From Ralstonia sp. RRA (GTDB taxonomy: Bacteria; Pseudomonadota; Gammaproteobacteria; Burkholderiales; Burkholderiaceae): a stretch of DNA of 64,000 bases. Positions 7,499 through 16,026 of this stretch are shown here, in pieces. The notes beneath the pieces were generated by a model that was not told the origin of the DNA, searched no databases, and worked only from the letters and a program-made list of their open reading frames with translations. The stretch lies in NCBI RefSeq assembly GCF_037023145.1, contig NZ_CP146091.1, positions 930,001 through 994,000 on the forward strand. The letters are read 5' to 3'. Made by a program: the position numbers and the translations under genes. How positions within the stretch are numbered: the stretch's first letter is position 1; the number at the start of each line of letters is the position of its first letter.

Positions 7499-10400
7499 CT
7501 ACCAGGTATCGATGAAGCGGCGCGTGGCGGGGTCGCGCGTGTGGCGCGGCGGTGCGGGCGGCGCCGATTGCAGCCCGCGGAGCAGCCAGCGGCGCGTATC
7601 GGCCGGGTCGATCACGGCGTCGATCTCCAGATAGCTGGCGATGTTGAGCGCGCGGCCTTCCTCGTAAGCTGCATCGACCATCTTGCGGAACAGCGCCTCG
7701 CGCTCCATGGGGTCTTCCACCGCTTCCAGCTCCTTGCGATAGCCGAGGCGGATAGCACCTTCGATGCCCATGCCGCCGAATTCTCCGCTCGGCCACGACG
7801 CCGTGAAGAATGGCGCATGGAAGCCGCCGGCCGCCATCGCCATAGCCCCAAGGCCGTAGCCCTTGCGCAGCACAACGGTAAAAAACGGCACGCGCAGATT
7901 GCCGGCTGTCACGAACATGCGGCTGACATGGCGCACGGTGGCCGTCTTCTCCGCCTCCGGGCCAACCATGAAGCCCGGCGTGTCGCACAGCGAGACGATG
8001 GGCAGATCAAACGCATTGCACAGCTGCATGAAGCGCGACGCCTTGTCGGCCGCCGCCGAATCGATGGCACCGCCCAGATGGCGCGGATTGTTGGCGATGC
8101 AGCCGAACGCGCGGCCCTCGATGCGGATCAGCGCGGTGATGATGCCGACGCCGAAGGCTTGGCGCAGCTCCAGCACCGAGCCGGTGTCAGCCAGCGCTTC
8201 GATCACGGCGCGCATGTCGTAGCTGCGCATGCGGTTTTCGGGGATCACGTGGCGAAGGTGGCGCGCGTCGCCGGCTTCCCATTGGGTGAGTGGCCCCTGG
8301 AAGTAGCTCAGGTAGCGGCGCGCGGCGTCGACGGCTTCGGCCTCGTCTTCGACCAGCACGTCGATCACGCCATTGGGCGCCTGCATGCTGACGGGGCCAA
8401 CCTCTTCGGGCGCGTACACGCCTAGGCCGCCGCCTTCGATCATGGCCGGGCCCCCCATGCCGATGGTCGCGTCGCGCGTGGCGATGATCACGTCGGCGCA
8501 ACCCAGCAGCGCGGCGTTGCCCGCAAAGCAGCGGCCCGACACGATACCGACGGTCGGCACCAGCCCCGACAGGCGCGCGAAGTGGATGAAGGTCGGGCAG
8601 TCCAGGCCGCTGACGCCGCGCTTTTCGGTATCGCCCGGCCGGCCGCCGCCACCCTCGGCAAACAGCACGACGGGCAGCTTCCATTGCTGCGCGAGTTCCA
8701 GCGCGCGGTCGGTCTTCTTGTGGTTGAAGGTGCCTTGCGTGCCGGCCAGCACGGTGTAGTCGTAGGCGAGCACCATGCAGCGCGCGTCCTGATCGGGGAA
8801 GTGCGTGCCGTTGACGGTGCCGATGCCGGTGATGATGCCGTCGGCCGGCGTCGAGCGGATCAGGTCATCCAGCGCGCGCCGCTGGCGTTGCGCGGCGATG
8901 GCCAGTGCGCCGTATTCGATGAACGAATCGGCGTCGCACAGGTGGGCGATGTTTTCACGCGCGGTGCGCTGGCCGGTCTTGCGGCGTCGCGCAACGGCAT
9001 CCGGGCGGTTGGCGTCGAGGCCGAATGCGTGGCGGTCGATGACCGCTTGCAGGTCGGGACGGATGTGGTCGAGGTTGATCTCGGTGTCGGCGGACTCGGC
9101 GTGGTGTTCTGCGTCGCTCAGGAGCAGGGCTACCAGCGGCTGGCCTTCGCGCACCGTGGCGCCGGATTGCGCGCACACCTGCAGCACCTGTCCGGATGCG
9201 GGCGCTAGTACCACGTGCTCCATCTTCATCGCTTCGATCACGGCCAGCACTTGCCCGCGCGCCACGGTCTCGCCAGGTTGGGCGTTGATCTGGATCAGTG
9301 CGCCATCCATCGGTGCGGTGAGCAGTTCGGCATCGTCCGGCAACGCGTCAAGCGGCGACTCGCCCGACTCGGTCTCGCGATCGGCCGCCACGTCCGCCGA
9401 TGCATGGAGTGCGGGATGCGCACCGTCGCTGGCGGTCACCAGCTCGGCCAGACGCTCGTCGAGAAACTGCGTGTGCACAGCGTTGGTTTGCACCTGAGCA
9501 TCGCTCAGCAAGTCTTGCAGCAGGCGCTTGTTGGTCACCAATCCTTCGATGCGGAACTCGCACAGCGCGCGGTAGGTTTGCGCCAGGGTCTGCGCATACG
9601 TGCCGCGCGGCGCGTGCACGATCAGCTTGGCCAGCAGCGAATCGAAGCGCGGGTTGGGGCGGTAGCCGGCGTAGCCGCAGGTGTCGACGCGCACGCCGGG
9701 GCCGTTGGGCGGCTCGAACGCGGTGAGCGTGCCGGTCGAAGGATGCGGCTGGCCAGACGCGTCGAGCGTCTCGGCATTGATGCGCACCTGCACGGCGTGA
9801 CCACGCGGCACGATCGGCTGATCGAGCCCCAACTCCGCGAGCGACGCACCTTGTGCCAGCGCCAATTGCGTCACCACCAGATCGATGCCCGTCACCATCT
9901 CCGTGACGGTGTGTTCGACCTGCACGCGCGGGTTGGCTTCCATGAAGTAGAACGTGGTGTGCGGCGTGCCGGTGCCCTCCAGCAAGAACTCGAAGGTGCC
10001 GATGCCGCAGTAGCCCGCAGCCTTGGCCAGCGTGACGGCTGCGTCGGCAATACGTGTGCGTAGCCCATCGTCCAATGCCGGGCTCGGCGCAATCTCGATC
10101 AGCTTCTGGTGACGACGCTGCAGGCTGCATTCGCGCTCGCCCAGGTGCGAGACATTGCCTTGTGCATCGGCGACGATCTGGATCTCGATATGACGCGGCG
10201 TGGGCACCAGCGCTTCGACGTAGACATCGCCGCTACCGAATGCGGCCGTGGCTTCGGACACGCAGCGCGCATACGCCTCGGCAATTGCCTGCGCCTCATG
10301 CACGGCACGCATGCCGCGTCCGCCGCCACCGGCCACGGCCTTGATCATCATGCCGTGCGAGGGCGGCAGCGCGGCGAAGAACGCTTGTGCATCTTCGAGC

Positions 10401-10816
10401 GACGTCGCGCCGCGCGTGCCGTTGACGATCGGAATGCCGGCCTCGTGAGCAAGCGCGCGCGCGCGCGCTTTGTCGCCGAAGAGGTCGAGCACCTGTGGCG
10501 AGGGCCCGATGAACCGCACGCCGGCCTGTGCACATGCGCGCGCGAAGGCAGCGTTCTCGCTCAGGAAGCCGTAGCCGGGGTGGATGGCGTCAGCACCTAC
10601 CGCGCGAGCGGCGGCGAGGATGGCCTCCCCGTCGAGATACGCACGCGGCCCCGTACCAGGCAAGGGCACGGCTTCGTCGGCGCGCAGCGGGTGCAGCGCA
10701 TCGCGGTCGTCTTCGGAATAGATGGCGACCGAGGGCAAGCCCACGGTGGCGGCCGCGCGGGCAATGCGAATGGCGATCTCGCCGCGATTGGCGATCAGCA
10801 GTTTGCGAAACGTCAT
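7499..10816 (-). CDS. Single-chain biotin-dependent acyl-CoA carboxylase (BC-BCCP-CT)
   Basis: One 1105-residue protein carries all parts of an acyl-CoA carboxylase. Residues 1-450 are biotin carboxylase (start MTFRKLLIANRGEIAIRIA, ATP-grasp loop AGGGGRGM near 163). About 490-570 is the biotin carrier with EAMKMEH, the biotinylated Lys being residue 531. About 580-1090 is a fused carboxyltransferase pair with GGPAMIEGGGLG and DTPGFMVGPEAEK. Most bacterial enzymes split these over two to four proteins; this order and size match the single-chain long-chain acyl-CoA carboxylases (LCC) known from Mycobacterium avium subsp. paratuberculosis. It lies 14 bases after the ligase gene. Acyl chain specificity cannot be read from sequence. 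Confidence 0.93.
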   Translation of the reverse strand: MTFRKLLIANRGEIAIRIARAAATVGLPSVAIYSEDDRDALHPLRADEAVPLPGTGPRAYLDGEAILAAARAVGADAIHPGYGFLSENAAFARACAQAGVRFIGPSPQVLDLFGDKARARALAHEAGIPIVNGTRGATSLEDAQAFFAALPPSHGMMIKAVAGGGGRGMRAVHEAQAIAEAYARCVSEATAAFGSGDVYVEALVPTPRHIEIQIVADAQGNVSHLGERECSLQRRHQKLIEIAPSPALDDGLRTRIADAAVTLAKAAGYCGIGTFEFLLEGTGTPHTTFYFMEANPRVQVEHTVTEMVTGIDLVVTQLALAQGASLAELGLDQPIVPRGHAVQVRINAETLDASGQPHPSTGTLTAFEPPNGPGVRVDTCGYAGYRPNPRFDSLLAKLIVHAPRGTYAQTLAQTYRALCEFRIEGLVTNKRLLQDLLSDAQVQTNAVHTQFLDERLAELVTASDGAHPALHASADVAADRETESGESPLDALPDDAELLTAPMDGALIQINAQPGETVARGQVLAVIEAMKMEHVVLAPASGQVLQVCAQSGATVREGQPLVALLLSDAEHHAESADTEINLDHIRPDLQAVIDRHAFGLDANRPDAVARRRKTGQRTARENIAHLCDADSFIEYGALAIAAQRQRRALDDLIRSTPADGIITGIGTVNGTHFPDQDARCMVLAYDYTVLAGTQGTFNHKKTDRALELAQQWKLPVVLFAEGGGGRPGDTEKRGVSGLDCPTFIHFARLSGLVPTVGIVSGRCFAGNAALLGCADVIIATRDATIGMGGPAMIEGGGLGVYAPEEVGPVSMQAPNGVIDVLVEDEAEAVDAARRYLSYFQGPLTQWEAGDARHLRHVIPENRMRSYDMRAVIEALADTGSVLELRQAFGVGIITALIRIEGRAFGCIANNPRHLGGAIDSAAADKASRFMQLCNAFDLPIVSLCDTPGFMVGPEAEKTATVRHVSRMFVTAGNLRVPFFTVVLRKGYGLGAMAMAAGGFHAPFFTASWPSGEFGGMGIEGAIRLGYRKELEAVEDPMEREALFRKMVDAAYEEGRALNIASYLEIDAVIDPADTRRWLLRGLQSAPPAPPRHTRDPATRRFIDTW

Positions 10817-10830
10817 GGAGCAAGCGTGGG

Positions 10831-12534
10831 TTAGAGCTGTTCTGCGAGCGGTGCGAGATCCTGCTTGCGCACCTTGCCGGTGGCGGTGAGCGGCAGCGCA
10901 TCGACGATGCGCACGATGGGCACCTTGTAGACGGCCATGTTCTCGCGGCACCAATTGGTAAGCGTGGCGTCGTCTAGCGTGCCTACGGCCTCGGGGCGCA
11001 ACATCACGAAGGCGACGGGGAGCTGACCGCGTTGCTCATCTGCGCGGCCCACCACAGCAGAACCGAGGATGGCGGGGTGCTTGCCGAGCATGGCTTCGAT
11101 CTCGGCCGGGAATACGCTCATGCCGTTGACCTTGAGCATCTCCTTGCGGCGGCCGAGGTAGTGGACGTAACCGTACTCATCAATGCAGCCGATGTCGCCG
11201 GTGTGGAACCAGCCGTTGCGCAAGGTCTGCGCGGTGGCCTCCGGCTTGTTCCAGTAGCCCTTGAGCAGCGTGGGCGTGCGCACGCACAGTTCGCCTTCCG
11301 CGCCGATGGGCAACAGTTCGTGCGTATCGAAATCGCAGATCTTGAAGTCGGTGCCTGGCACCGGCAGTCCAACGAAGATCGGCTGCGAGCGCAGATCGAA
11401 ATCATCGTCCTGCATGCCGACCGTGAAGCTGTTGCAGGTCTGCGTTTCGGTCATGCCCCAGGCACTCTCGGCCATCATCGAGCCGGTCAGTTCGCGCCAT
11501 GCGCGGCGGTATTCTGGGTTCAGCTTCTTCACGAACGATGACACGCCGGTGTGTCGCAGCGAACGCAGGTTGTATTCGTGCACACGCGGATGCGCCATGA
11601 CCTCGGCTGCACTGTCGACCAGCATTGAGCCGTTGGTTACTCGGTAGCGCTGCACGCCGGCCATGAAGGCCTCCGCATCCCAGCGCGCAAGCAGTACCAG
11701 CGGTACGCCGAGGAACGCAGGGAAGATCAGCCCGGTGTTCTCGCCCGCAATCCAGAACTGCGGATAGAAGCTGAGCATGACCGTGTCGGCATCGGCGCGC
11801 AGCGACACGGCCGAGAATGCGGCGGCCATGTCCACCATGTCGCCCTGCGTGTGGATGCAGCCCTTGGGCAGGCCGGTTGTGCCGCCCGTGTAGTTGAGTG
11901 CGGCTGCGGCATCAAGCGAGGCAGGCGGCAAAGAGATCGGCGTCGTCCTCGCCAGGGCAGGCATCAGGTCGATGGCATCTGCGCAGTCGAGCGGTGGCTC
12001 GGTGAGCATCGCCGGAAGCGGCAGCGTCGGCTGTGCGGGGAGCACATCTGCATAACGCGTGACGAAGACGTGTTCGAGCGAGGTTTCGGCCCGCACGTCG
12101 CTCACCAGCGGCATGAGCCGATCCAGCGCAACGATGGCGCGCGGCGTCGCATCGGTGAGCGCATGCATCAGCTCGACGCGCTGCGACAGCGGGCTGATCG
12201 GCACATACACCGCACCCAGCTTCAGGATGCCGAAGAACACCGCATTGAACTGCGGACAGTTCGACAGGAACACCGCTACCCGGTCGCCCGCGCCAATGCC
12301 ATGCTGCGCGAGCAGGGCAGCAAAGCGGTCAGAGAGATCGTCGAGCTGGGCGAACGTCGTGTCATGCCCGTAGAAGTGGATGGCCGGCTTGTCTGGCGTG
12401 GTGCGCGCCCAGTGGCGTAGGTAGTCGGTGAGGGGCGCGCGCCCGATCGGGTAGTGGGGCTCACGGGGGGTATCGACCGGCCATGCGCGCGCCCAGAGCG
12501 CGCGAACGCGGCCGAGATACTCGGACTCGTCCAT
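10831..12534 (-). CDS. AMP-forming acyl-CoA ligase
   Basis: 567-residue member of the ANL superfamily (acyl-adenylate forming). The AMP-binding P-loop is YTGGTTGLPKGC, the hinge region GYVHYLGRRKEMLKVNG is present, and the C-terminal catalytic Lys sits in LTATGKVRKQDL. It should activate a carboxylic acid to its CoA thioester in the cytoplasm, giving the substrate for the carboxylase encoded 14 bases downstream. ATG 12534 fits the family start; an upstream in-frame ATG at 12576 adds only 14 residues. First gene of the operon, expressed from the promoter at 12592-12621. Confidence 0.9.
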   Translation of the reverse strand: MDESEYLGRVRALWARAWPVDTPREPHYPIGRAPLTDYLRHWARTTPDKPAIHFYGHDTTFAQLDDLSDRFAALLAQHGIGAGDRVAVFLSNCPQFNAVFFGILKLGAVYVPISPLSQRVELMHALTDATPRAIVALDRLMPLVSDVRAETSLEHVFVTRYADVLPAQPTLPLPAMLTEPPLDCADAIDLMPALARTTPISLPPASLDAAAALNYTGGTTGLPKGCIHTQGDMVDMAAAFSAVSLRADADTVMLSFYPQFWIAGENTGLIFPAFLGVPLVLLARWDAEAFMAGVQRYRVTNGSMLVDSAAEVMAHPRVHEYNLRSLRHTGVSSFVKKLNPEYRRAWRELTGSMMAESAWGMTETQTCNSFTVGMQDDDFDLRSQPIFVGLPVPGTDFKICDFDTHELLPIGAEGELCVRTPTLLKGYWNKPEATAQTLRNGWFHTGDIGCIDEYGYVHYLGRRKEMLKVNGMSVFPAEIEAMLGKHPAILGSAVVGRADEQRGQLPVAFVMLRPEAVGTLDDATLTNWCRENMAVYKVPIVRIVDALPLTATGKVRKQDLAPLAEQL

Positions 12535-12591
12535 CGCCAAAGCTTGTCTCCGTTGGATTGTGCAGTGCGTGCGCAAAGTGGCGCCGCGCTA

Positions 12592-12621
12592 TCTATACTT
12601 CAAGGTAATTTTTTATACCAA
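12592..12621 (-). promoter_or_regulatory. Promoter of the acyl-CoA ligase/carboxylase operon
   Basis: Read on the minus strand: -35 TTGGTA (plus 12616-12621), 18-base spacer, -10 TATAGA (plus 12592-12597), placing the start of transcription near 12585, about 50 bases before the ligase ATG. The region is conspicuously AT-rich within GC-rich DNA. Confidence 0.6.
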
Positions 12622-12627
12622 CGGGTA
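12616..12627. promoter_or_regulatory. Palindrome overlapping the -35, likely TetR operator
   Basis: TACCAACGGGTA: 4-bp arms TACC/GGTA about a four-base centre, lying directly on the -35 box of the minus-strand operon and about 110 bases ahead of the divergent TetR gene. Form and position fit a repressor operator; ACC...GGT cores are common among TetR regulators of acyl-CoA metabolism. Confidence 0.5.
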
Positions 12628-12735
12628 GAAATATAGAAAGCGCCGTTTGATGCGTCAAGCATTTCAGCGGCGTGATGCCGCCCAGATGCGCAGACGCGGC
12701 GGCGCATCCAAAGGCGGCATGCGAGAATGCGCACC

Positions 12736-13455
12736 ATGTCCATCGTCCGCAAATCTGCTGGTTCCGACGTGCAACCGTCTGCTGAAACCGAGGCTCCTGA
12801 GGCGCCTCCGGCCCCTGCGCCCCCTGCGCCCGTTACGCGCCCGCATATCGCCGAGCGCCAGGAGGCGCGCCGCCGGCAGATTCTCGATACCGCCGCCCAG
12901 CTCTTTTTCACCAAGGGCTACGCCGGCATGACGATGAGTGACCTGTGCACCGCCTTGGGCGTGACCAAGCCCGCGGTGTACTACTACTTCACCGACAAGT
13001 ACGAGATCTTCGACATCCTGTGCCGCGAGGCCGCGCAGATCTGCCTGTCGGCGATTCGCGAGACGGCTGACCCGACGCTGCCCGTGCGGGAGCGCCTGCA
13101 AGCCTGCCTGCTAGAGATGGCGCGCCGCTGCATCGACTGCCACTATGCCGCCGCGCTTACGTACCGCGACCGCCAATATCTGCGCCCTGAAACCGTGGAG
13201 TGGCTGCACGGCATGTCGCGTGGCTACTACCGCGATCTGTATGCGCTGCTGGATGAAGGCAAGCGCGCCGGCGTGTTCGACTTTGGCGATGCGCGCGTCG
13301 CGGCGCACTCGATGGGCGGCGTGATGGGCTTCATGTACACATGGCACGACCCATCGCGTATCGACGCCAATGTGCTGGCGCACGAGCTGTCGAGCGCCAT
13401 GATGAAGATCATCCTGCCGGCTGCCCCCAGCCCGGCAGTTAAACCCGCGTCTTGA
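12736..13455 (+). CDS. TetR-family transcriptional regulator
   Basis: 239-residue repressor type. A Pro/Ala-rich N-terminal extension of about 40 residues comes before the TetR helix-turn-helix (RRRQILDTAAQLFF..., recognition helix VTKPAVYYYFTDK). The C-terminal ligand domain ends LPAAPSPAVKPAS. ATG 12736 has GAGA nine bases upstream; an ATG at 12727 is also possible. Divergent to the ligase/carboxylase operon, so it probably represses it and responds to an acyl-CoA, as many TetR proteins beside acyl-CoA genes do. Its 3' end overlaps the convergent gene at 13439 by 17 bases. Confidence 0.92.
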   Translation: MSIVRKSAGSDVQPSAETEAPEAPPAPAPPAPVTRPHIAERQEARRRQILDTAAQLFFTKGYAGMTMSDLCTALGVTKPAVYYYFTDKYEIFDILCREAAQICLSAIRETADPTLPVRERLQACLLEMARRCIDCHYAAALTYRDRQYLRPETVEWLHGMSRGYYRDLYALLDEGKRAGVFDFGDARVAAHSMGGVMGFMYTWHDPSRIDANVLAHELSSAMMKIILPAAPSPAVKPAS

Positions 13456-14254
13456 GCGTTGCGCCCGCCGGTGTTTTCGGCATGGCGGGCAGGCGGAAGA
13501 TCTCCGGCGTCATCAGGTCGATGCCGCAATCGAGCGTTTCCACCCAATCGATGAAGCGGTTGACCATGGCTTTCCCGCGGAAGGCTTGGCCGTGCTGCGG
13601 CACGATCCATTCGATGTCCAGCCCGCGCACCATCTGCGCCCACAGCCGGCAGACTCGGTTGCCGCTCATGTAGCGGCGGTGGAAGGGCGCCATCAGTGGC
13701 AGGTGCGCGTCAAAGTCCTCCACCGGCTTGGCCGCCACGTTGGCGTGCACCATCGATGCGCCCAGGTCGCCCGAAAAGAGAATCCGCGATTCCGGATCGT
13801 AGAACTGGAAGTTGCCCTCCGAGTGCAGGAAATGCGCCGGCACCGCCAGCAGATGCGATTGCCCCAGCGGAATCGCCATGCCCGTATCCGGAATCGGCAC
13901 GATGCGGCCTTCGGTCTTGCCCACATTGCAGAAGTGCGGCAGAAAGCGCTCCCACACGCGCGAGATCAAGATGTCGCAACTGGAACTCGTGAGCCAGCGC
14001 CCGGCCGAGGCGACGATATCCGGGTCTGCGTGCGAAGCGAGTACGTAATCGAGCTGCTTGGGCGGAAAGTAGCTGTTCATCGCCAGATAGAGCGCGTTGT
14101 ATGTCATCTGGCCGCCCGGGTCGATCAGCGCGCCGTGGCCGTGATCGACGATGAGGAACTGGTTGGTCTGCACCGGCAGGTCGTCGTGATCGTCCACCAG
14201 GTCGGAAAACATCAGGCAGACGTGCTCGGGCGTTTCATAAAGCGTGGTCACCAT
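13439..14254 (-). CDS. Stand-alone diiron (ODP-type) metallo-beta-lactamase-fold protein
   Basis: 271-residue cytoplasmic protein resembling the oxygen-binding diiron domain of flavodiiron proteins but lacking the flavodoxin domain. Ligand positions read H75-x-D77-x-D79, H144, D163 and H221. Spacings of 69, 19 and 58 residues are close to the flavodiiron pattern (about 67, 19, 61), with Asp77 in place of the usual Glu. No signal peptide. Stand-alone ODP-like proteins occur in many bacteria, some in signalling roles; the role here is unknown. Head-to-tail overlap with TetR (13439-13455) and no clear ribosome site at ATG 14254. Confidence 0.82.
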   Translation of the reverse strand: MVTTLYETPEHVCLMFSDLVDDHDDLPVQTNQFLIVDHGHGALIDPGGQMTYNALYLAMNSYFPPKQLDYVLASHADPDIVASAGRWLTSSSCDILISRVWERFLPHFCNVGKTEGRIVPIPDTGMAIPLGQSHLLAVPAHFLHSEGNFQFYDPESRILFSGDLGASMVHANVAAKPVEDFDAHLPLMAPFHRRYMSGNRVCRLWAQMVRGLDIEWIVPQHGQAFRGKAMVNRFIDWVETLDCGIDLMTPEIFRLPAMPKTPAGATLKTRV

Positions 14255-14490
14255 GGAGGGAGAGGGGCGCAGGTTGGGATGCCCGATGGTCGCGCAGCGT
14301 GGGCCTGGGCCTATTGATCCGTGTCAAGGCAGATGTGGTGCCCACGCGGGCGCCGGCATGCTGTTCATCCGGCCTGTGCCGACCCTCACGTGATAAACTT
14401 TTGATTTTTAACGCTTTGCGCGAGCCGCTTGCGGGTTTTCCGCTTGGGTCTGTCGCGCCGCCATGCCAACCGGCATGCTGCATCTCCCCT

Positions 14491-15987
14491 ATGAATACTG
14501 CAACGATGTCTGAAGCGTCTGAAGCACCGGCCAACGAATCGGTGACATTCGACAGCTTCGGCCTGCATCCGGACGTCCTCCGCGCGCTGACCGAAAGCGG
14601 TTACACCAAGCCCACGCCCATCCAGGCTGCCGCCATTCCGGTGGTCACTGCCGGCCGCGACGTCATGGGCGCCGCGCAAACGGGCACCGGCAAGACCGCC
14701 GGCTTCTCGCTGCCGATCATCCACAACCTGCTGCCTGACGCCAACACGAGCGCGTCGCCGGCACGCCACCCGGTACGGGCGCTGATCCTCACGCCCACGC
14801 GTGAGCTGGCCGATCAGGTGTACGACAACGTTGCCAAGTACGCGAAGTACACGGCGCTGCGCAGCGCGGTCGTGTTCGGCGGTGTCGACATGAACCCGCA
14901 GACCGAGCAACTGCGCCGCGGCGTGGAAATCCTCGTCGCTACGCCGGGCCGTCTGCTCGACCATGTGCAACAGCGCAGCGTGAACCTGTCGCAAGTGCGC
15001 ATGCTGGTGCTGGACGAAGCGGACCGCATGCTCGACATGGGCTTCCTGCCCGACCTGCAGCGCATCATCAACCTGCTGCCGGCGCATCGCCAGACGCTGC
15101 TGTTCTCGGCCACGTTCTCGCCCGAGATCAAGAAGCTGGCCGCCAGCTACCTGCGTCATCCGCAGACGATCGAAGTGGCACGCAGCAACGCCACGGCAGA
15201 GAACGTCCGCCAGATCATCTATACGGTGCCGGACAACCACAAGCAGGCCGCGCTCGTGCACCTGTTGAAGCAGCGTGCGGACCAAGGCCTGCCGCGCCAG
15301 TGCATCGTGTTCTCCAACAGCAAGATCGGCTGTTCACGCTTGGCGCGTGCGCTGGAGCGCGAAGGCATCAACGCCAACGCCATCCACGGCGACAAGACGC
15401 AGACCGAGCGCATGCAAACGCTCGAAGCGTTCAAGCAGGGCACCGTCGACGTGCTGGTTGCCACCGACGTGGCAGCGCGCGGTCTCGATATCTCGCAGAT
15501 GCCATGCGTGATCAACTTTGACCTGCCGTTCAATGCGGAAGACTACGTGCACCGCATCGGCCGTACGGGTCGTGCCGGCGCCTCGGGTGATGCACTGTCG
15601 CTGTTCGCGCCGGGTGACGAGCGTTTCCTGGCCGACATCGAAAAGCTGATCAAGCGCAACCTGCCGCGCGAGCAACTGACCGACTTCGACCCGACCGGCG
15701 AGCAGGCCCGCGACCGTGAGCGCCGCGAGCGCGATGAGAAGCGTGCGCGCGGTGAAGTCCGGCGCGCCCGCGAGCGTGATGAGCGCAATGGCGCCCGCGT
15801 GCTGGATCACACCATCGTGCGCCCGGCGTTCCGTCCGTCCGACGATCCGTTCTTCAACCGCCCGTACGAATCGACGGCGCCGGCTGAAACCGCAGAGACA
15901 GCCAAGCCGGCACAACCGGCAGGTCATCCGCGCAGCGCCAAGCGTCCGATTGCAGCACTCCTTGGTGGCGTGCCGCGCAAGCGCTAA
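14491..15987 (+). CDS. rhlE: DEAD-box ATP-dependent RNA helicase RhlE
   Basis: 498-residue RNA helicase of the RhlE group, which remodels structured RNA in ribosome assembly and RNA turnover. It carries the Q motif (GYTKPTPIQ), motif I AQTGTGKT, PTRELADQ, TPGR, VLDEADRML (DEAD), SAT, and motif VI HRIGRTGRAG. After about residue 400 a long Arg/Glu-rich and Pro-rich tail (RRERDEKRARGEVRRA) probably adds non-specific RNA binding. ATG 14491 fits the family start; an upstream in-frame start at 14299 has no support. The 236-base leader region is AT-rich around 14391-14412, which may be the promoter. Confidence 0.93.
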   Translation: MNTATMSEASEAPANESVTFDSFGLHPDVLRALTESGYTKPTPIQAAAIPVVTAGRDVMGAAQTGTGKTAGFSLPIIHNLLPDANTSASPARHPVRALILTPTRELADQVYDNVAKYAKYTALRSAVVFGGVDMNPQTEQLRRGVEILVATPGRLLDHVQQRSVNLSQVRMLVLDEADRMLDMGFLPDLQRIINLLPAHRQTLLFSATFSPEIKKLAASYLRHPQTIEVARSNATAENVRQIIYTVPDNHKQAALVHLLKQRADQGLPRQCIVFSNSKIGCSRLARALEREGINANAIHGDKTQTERMQTLEAFKQGTVDVLVATDVAARGLDISQMPCVINFDLPFNAEDYVHRIGRTGRAGASGDALSLFAPGDERFLADIEKLIKRNLPREQLTDFDPTGEQARDRERRERDEKRARGEVRRARERDERNGARVLDHTIVRPAFRPSDDPFFNRPYESTAPAETAETAKPAQPAGHPRSAKRPIAALLGGVPRKR

Positions 15988-15999
15988 GTCATTGCGTTG

Positions 16000-16023
16000 A
16001 AAACGGCGACAACTATGTCGCCG
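16000..16023 (-). terminator. Terminator of gluQ
   Basis: 8-bp perfect stem CGGCGACA/TGTCGCCG with loop ACTA at 16004-16023; on the minus strand it is followed by TTTT. It lies between the convergent rhlE and gluQ stop codons, close behind gluQ. Confidence 0.7.
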
Positions 16024-16026
16024 GGG

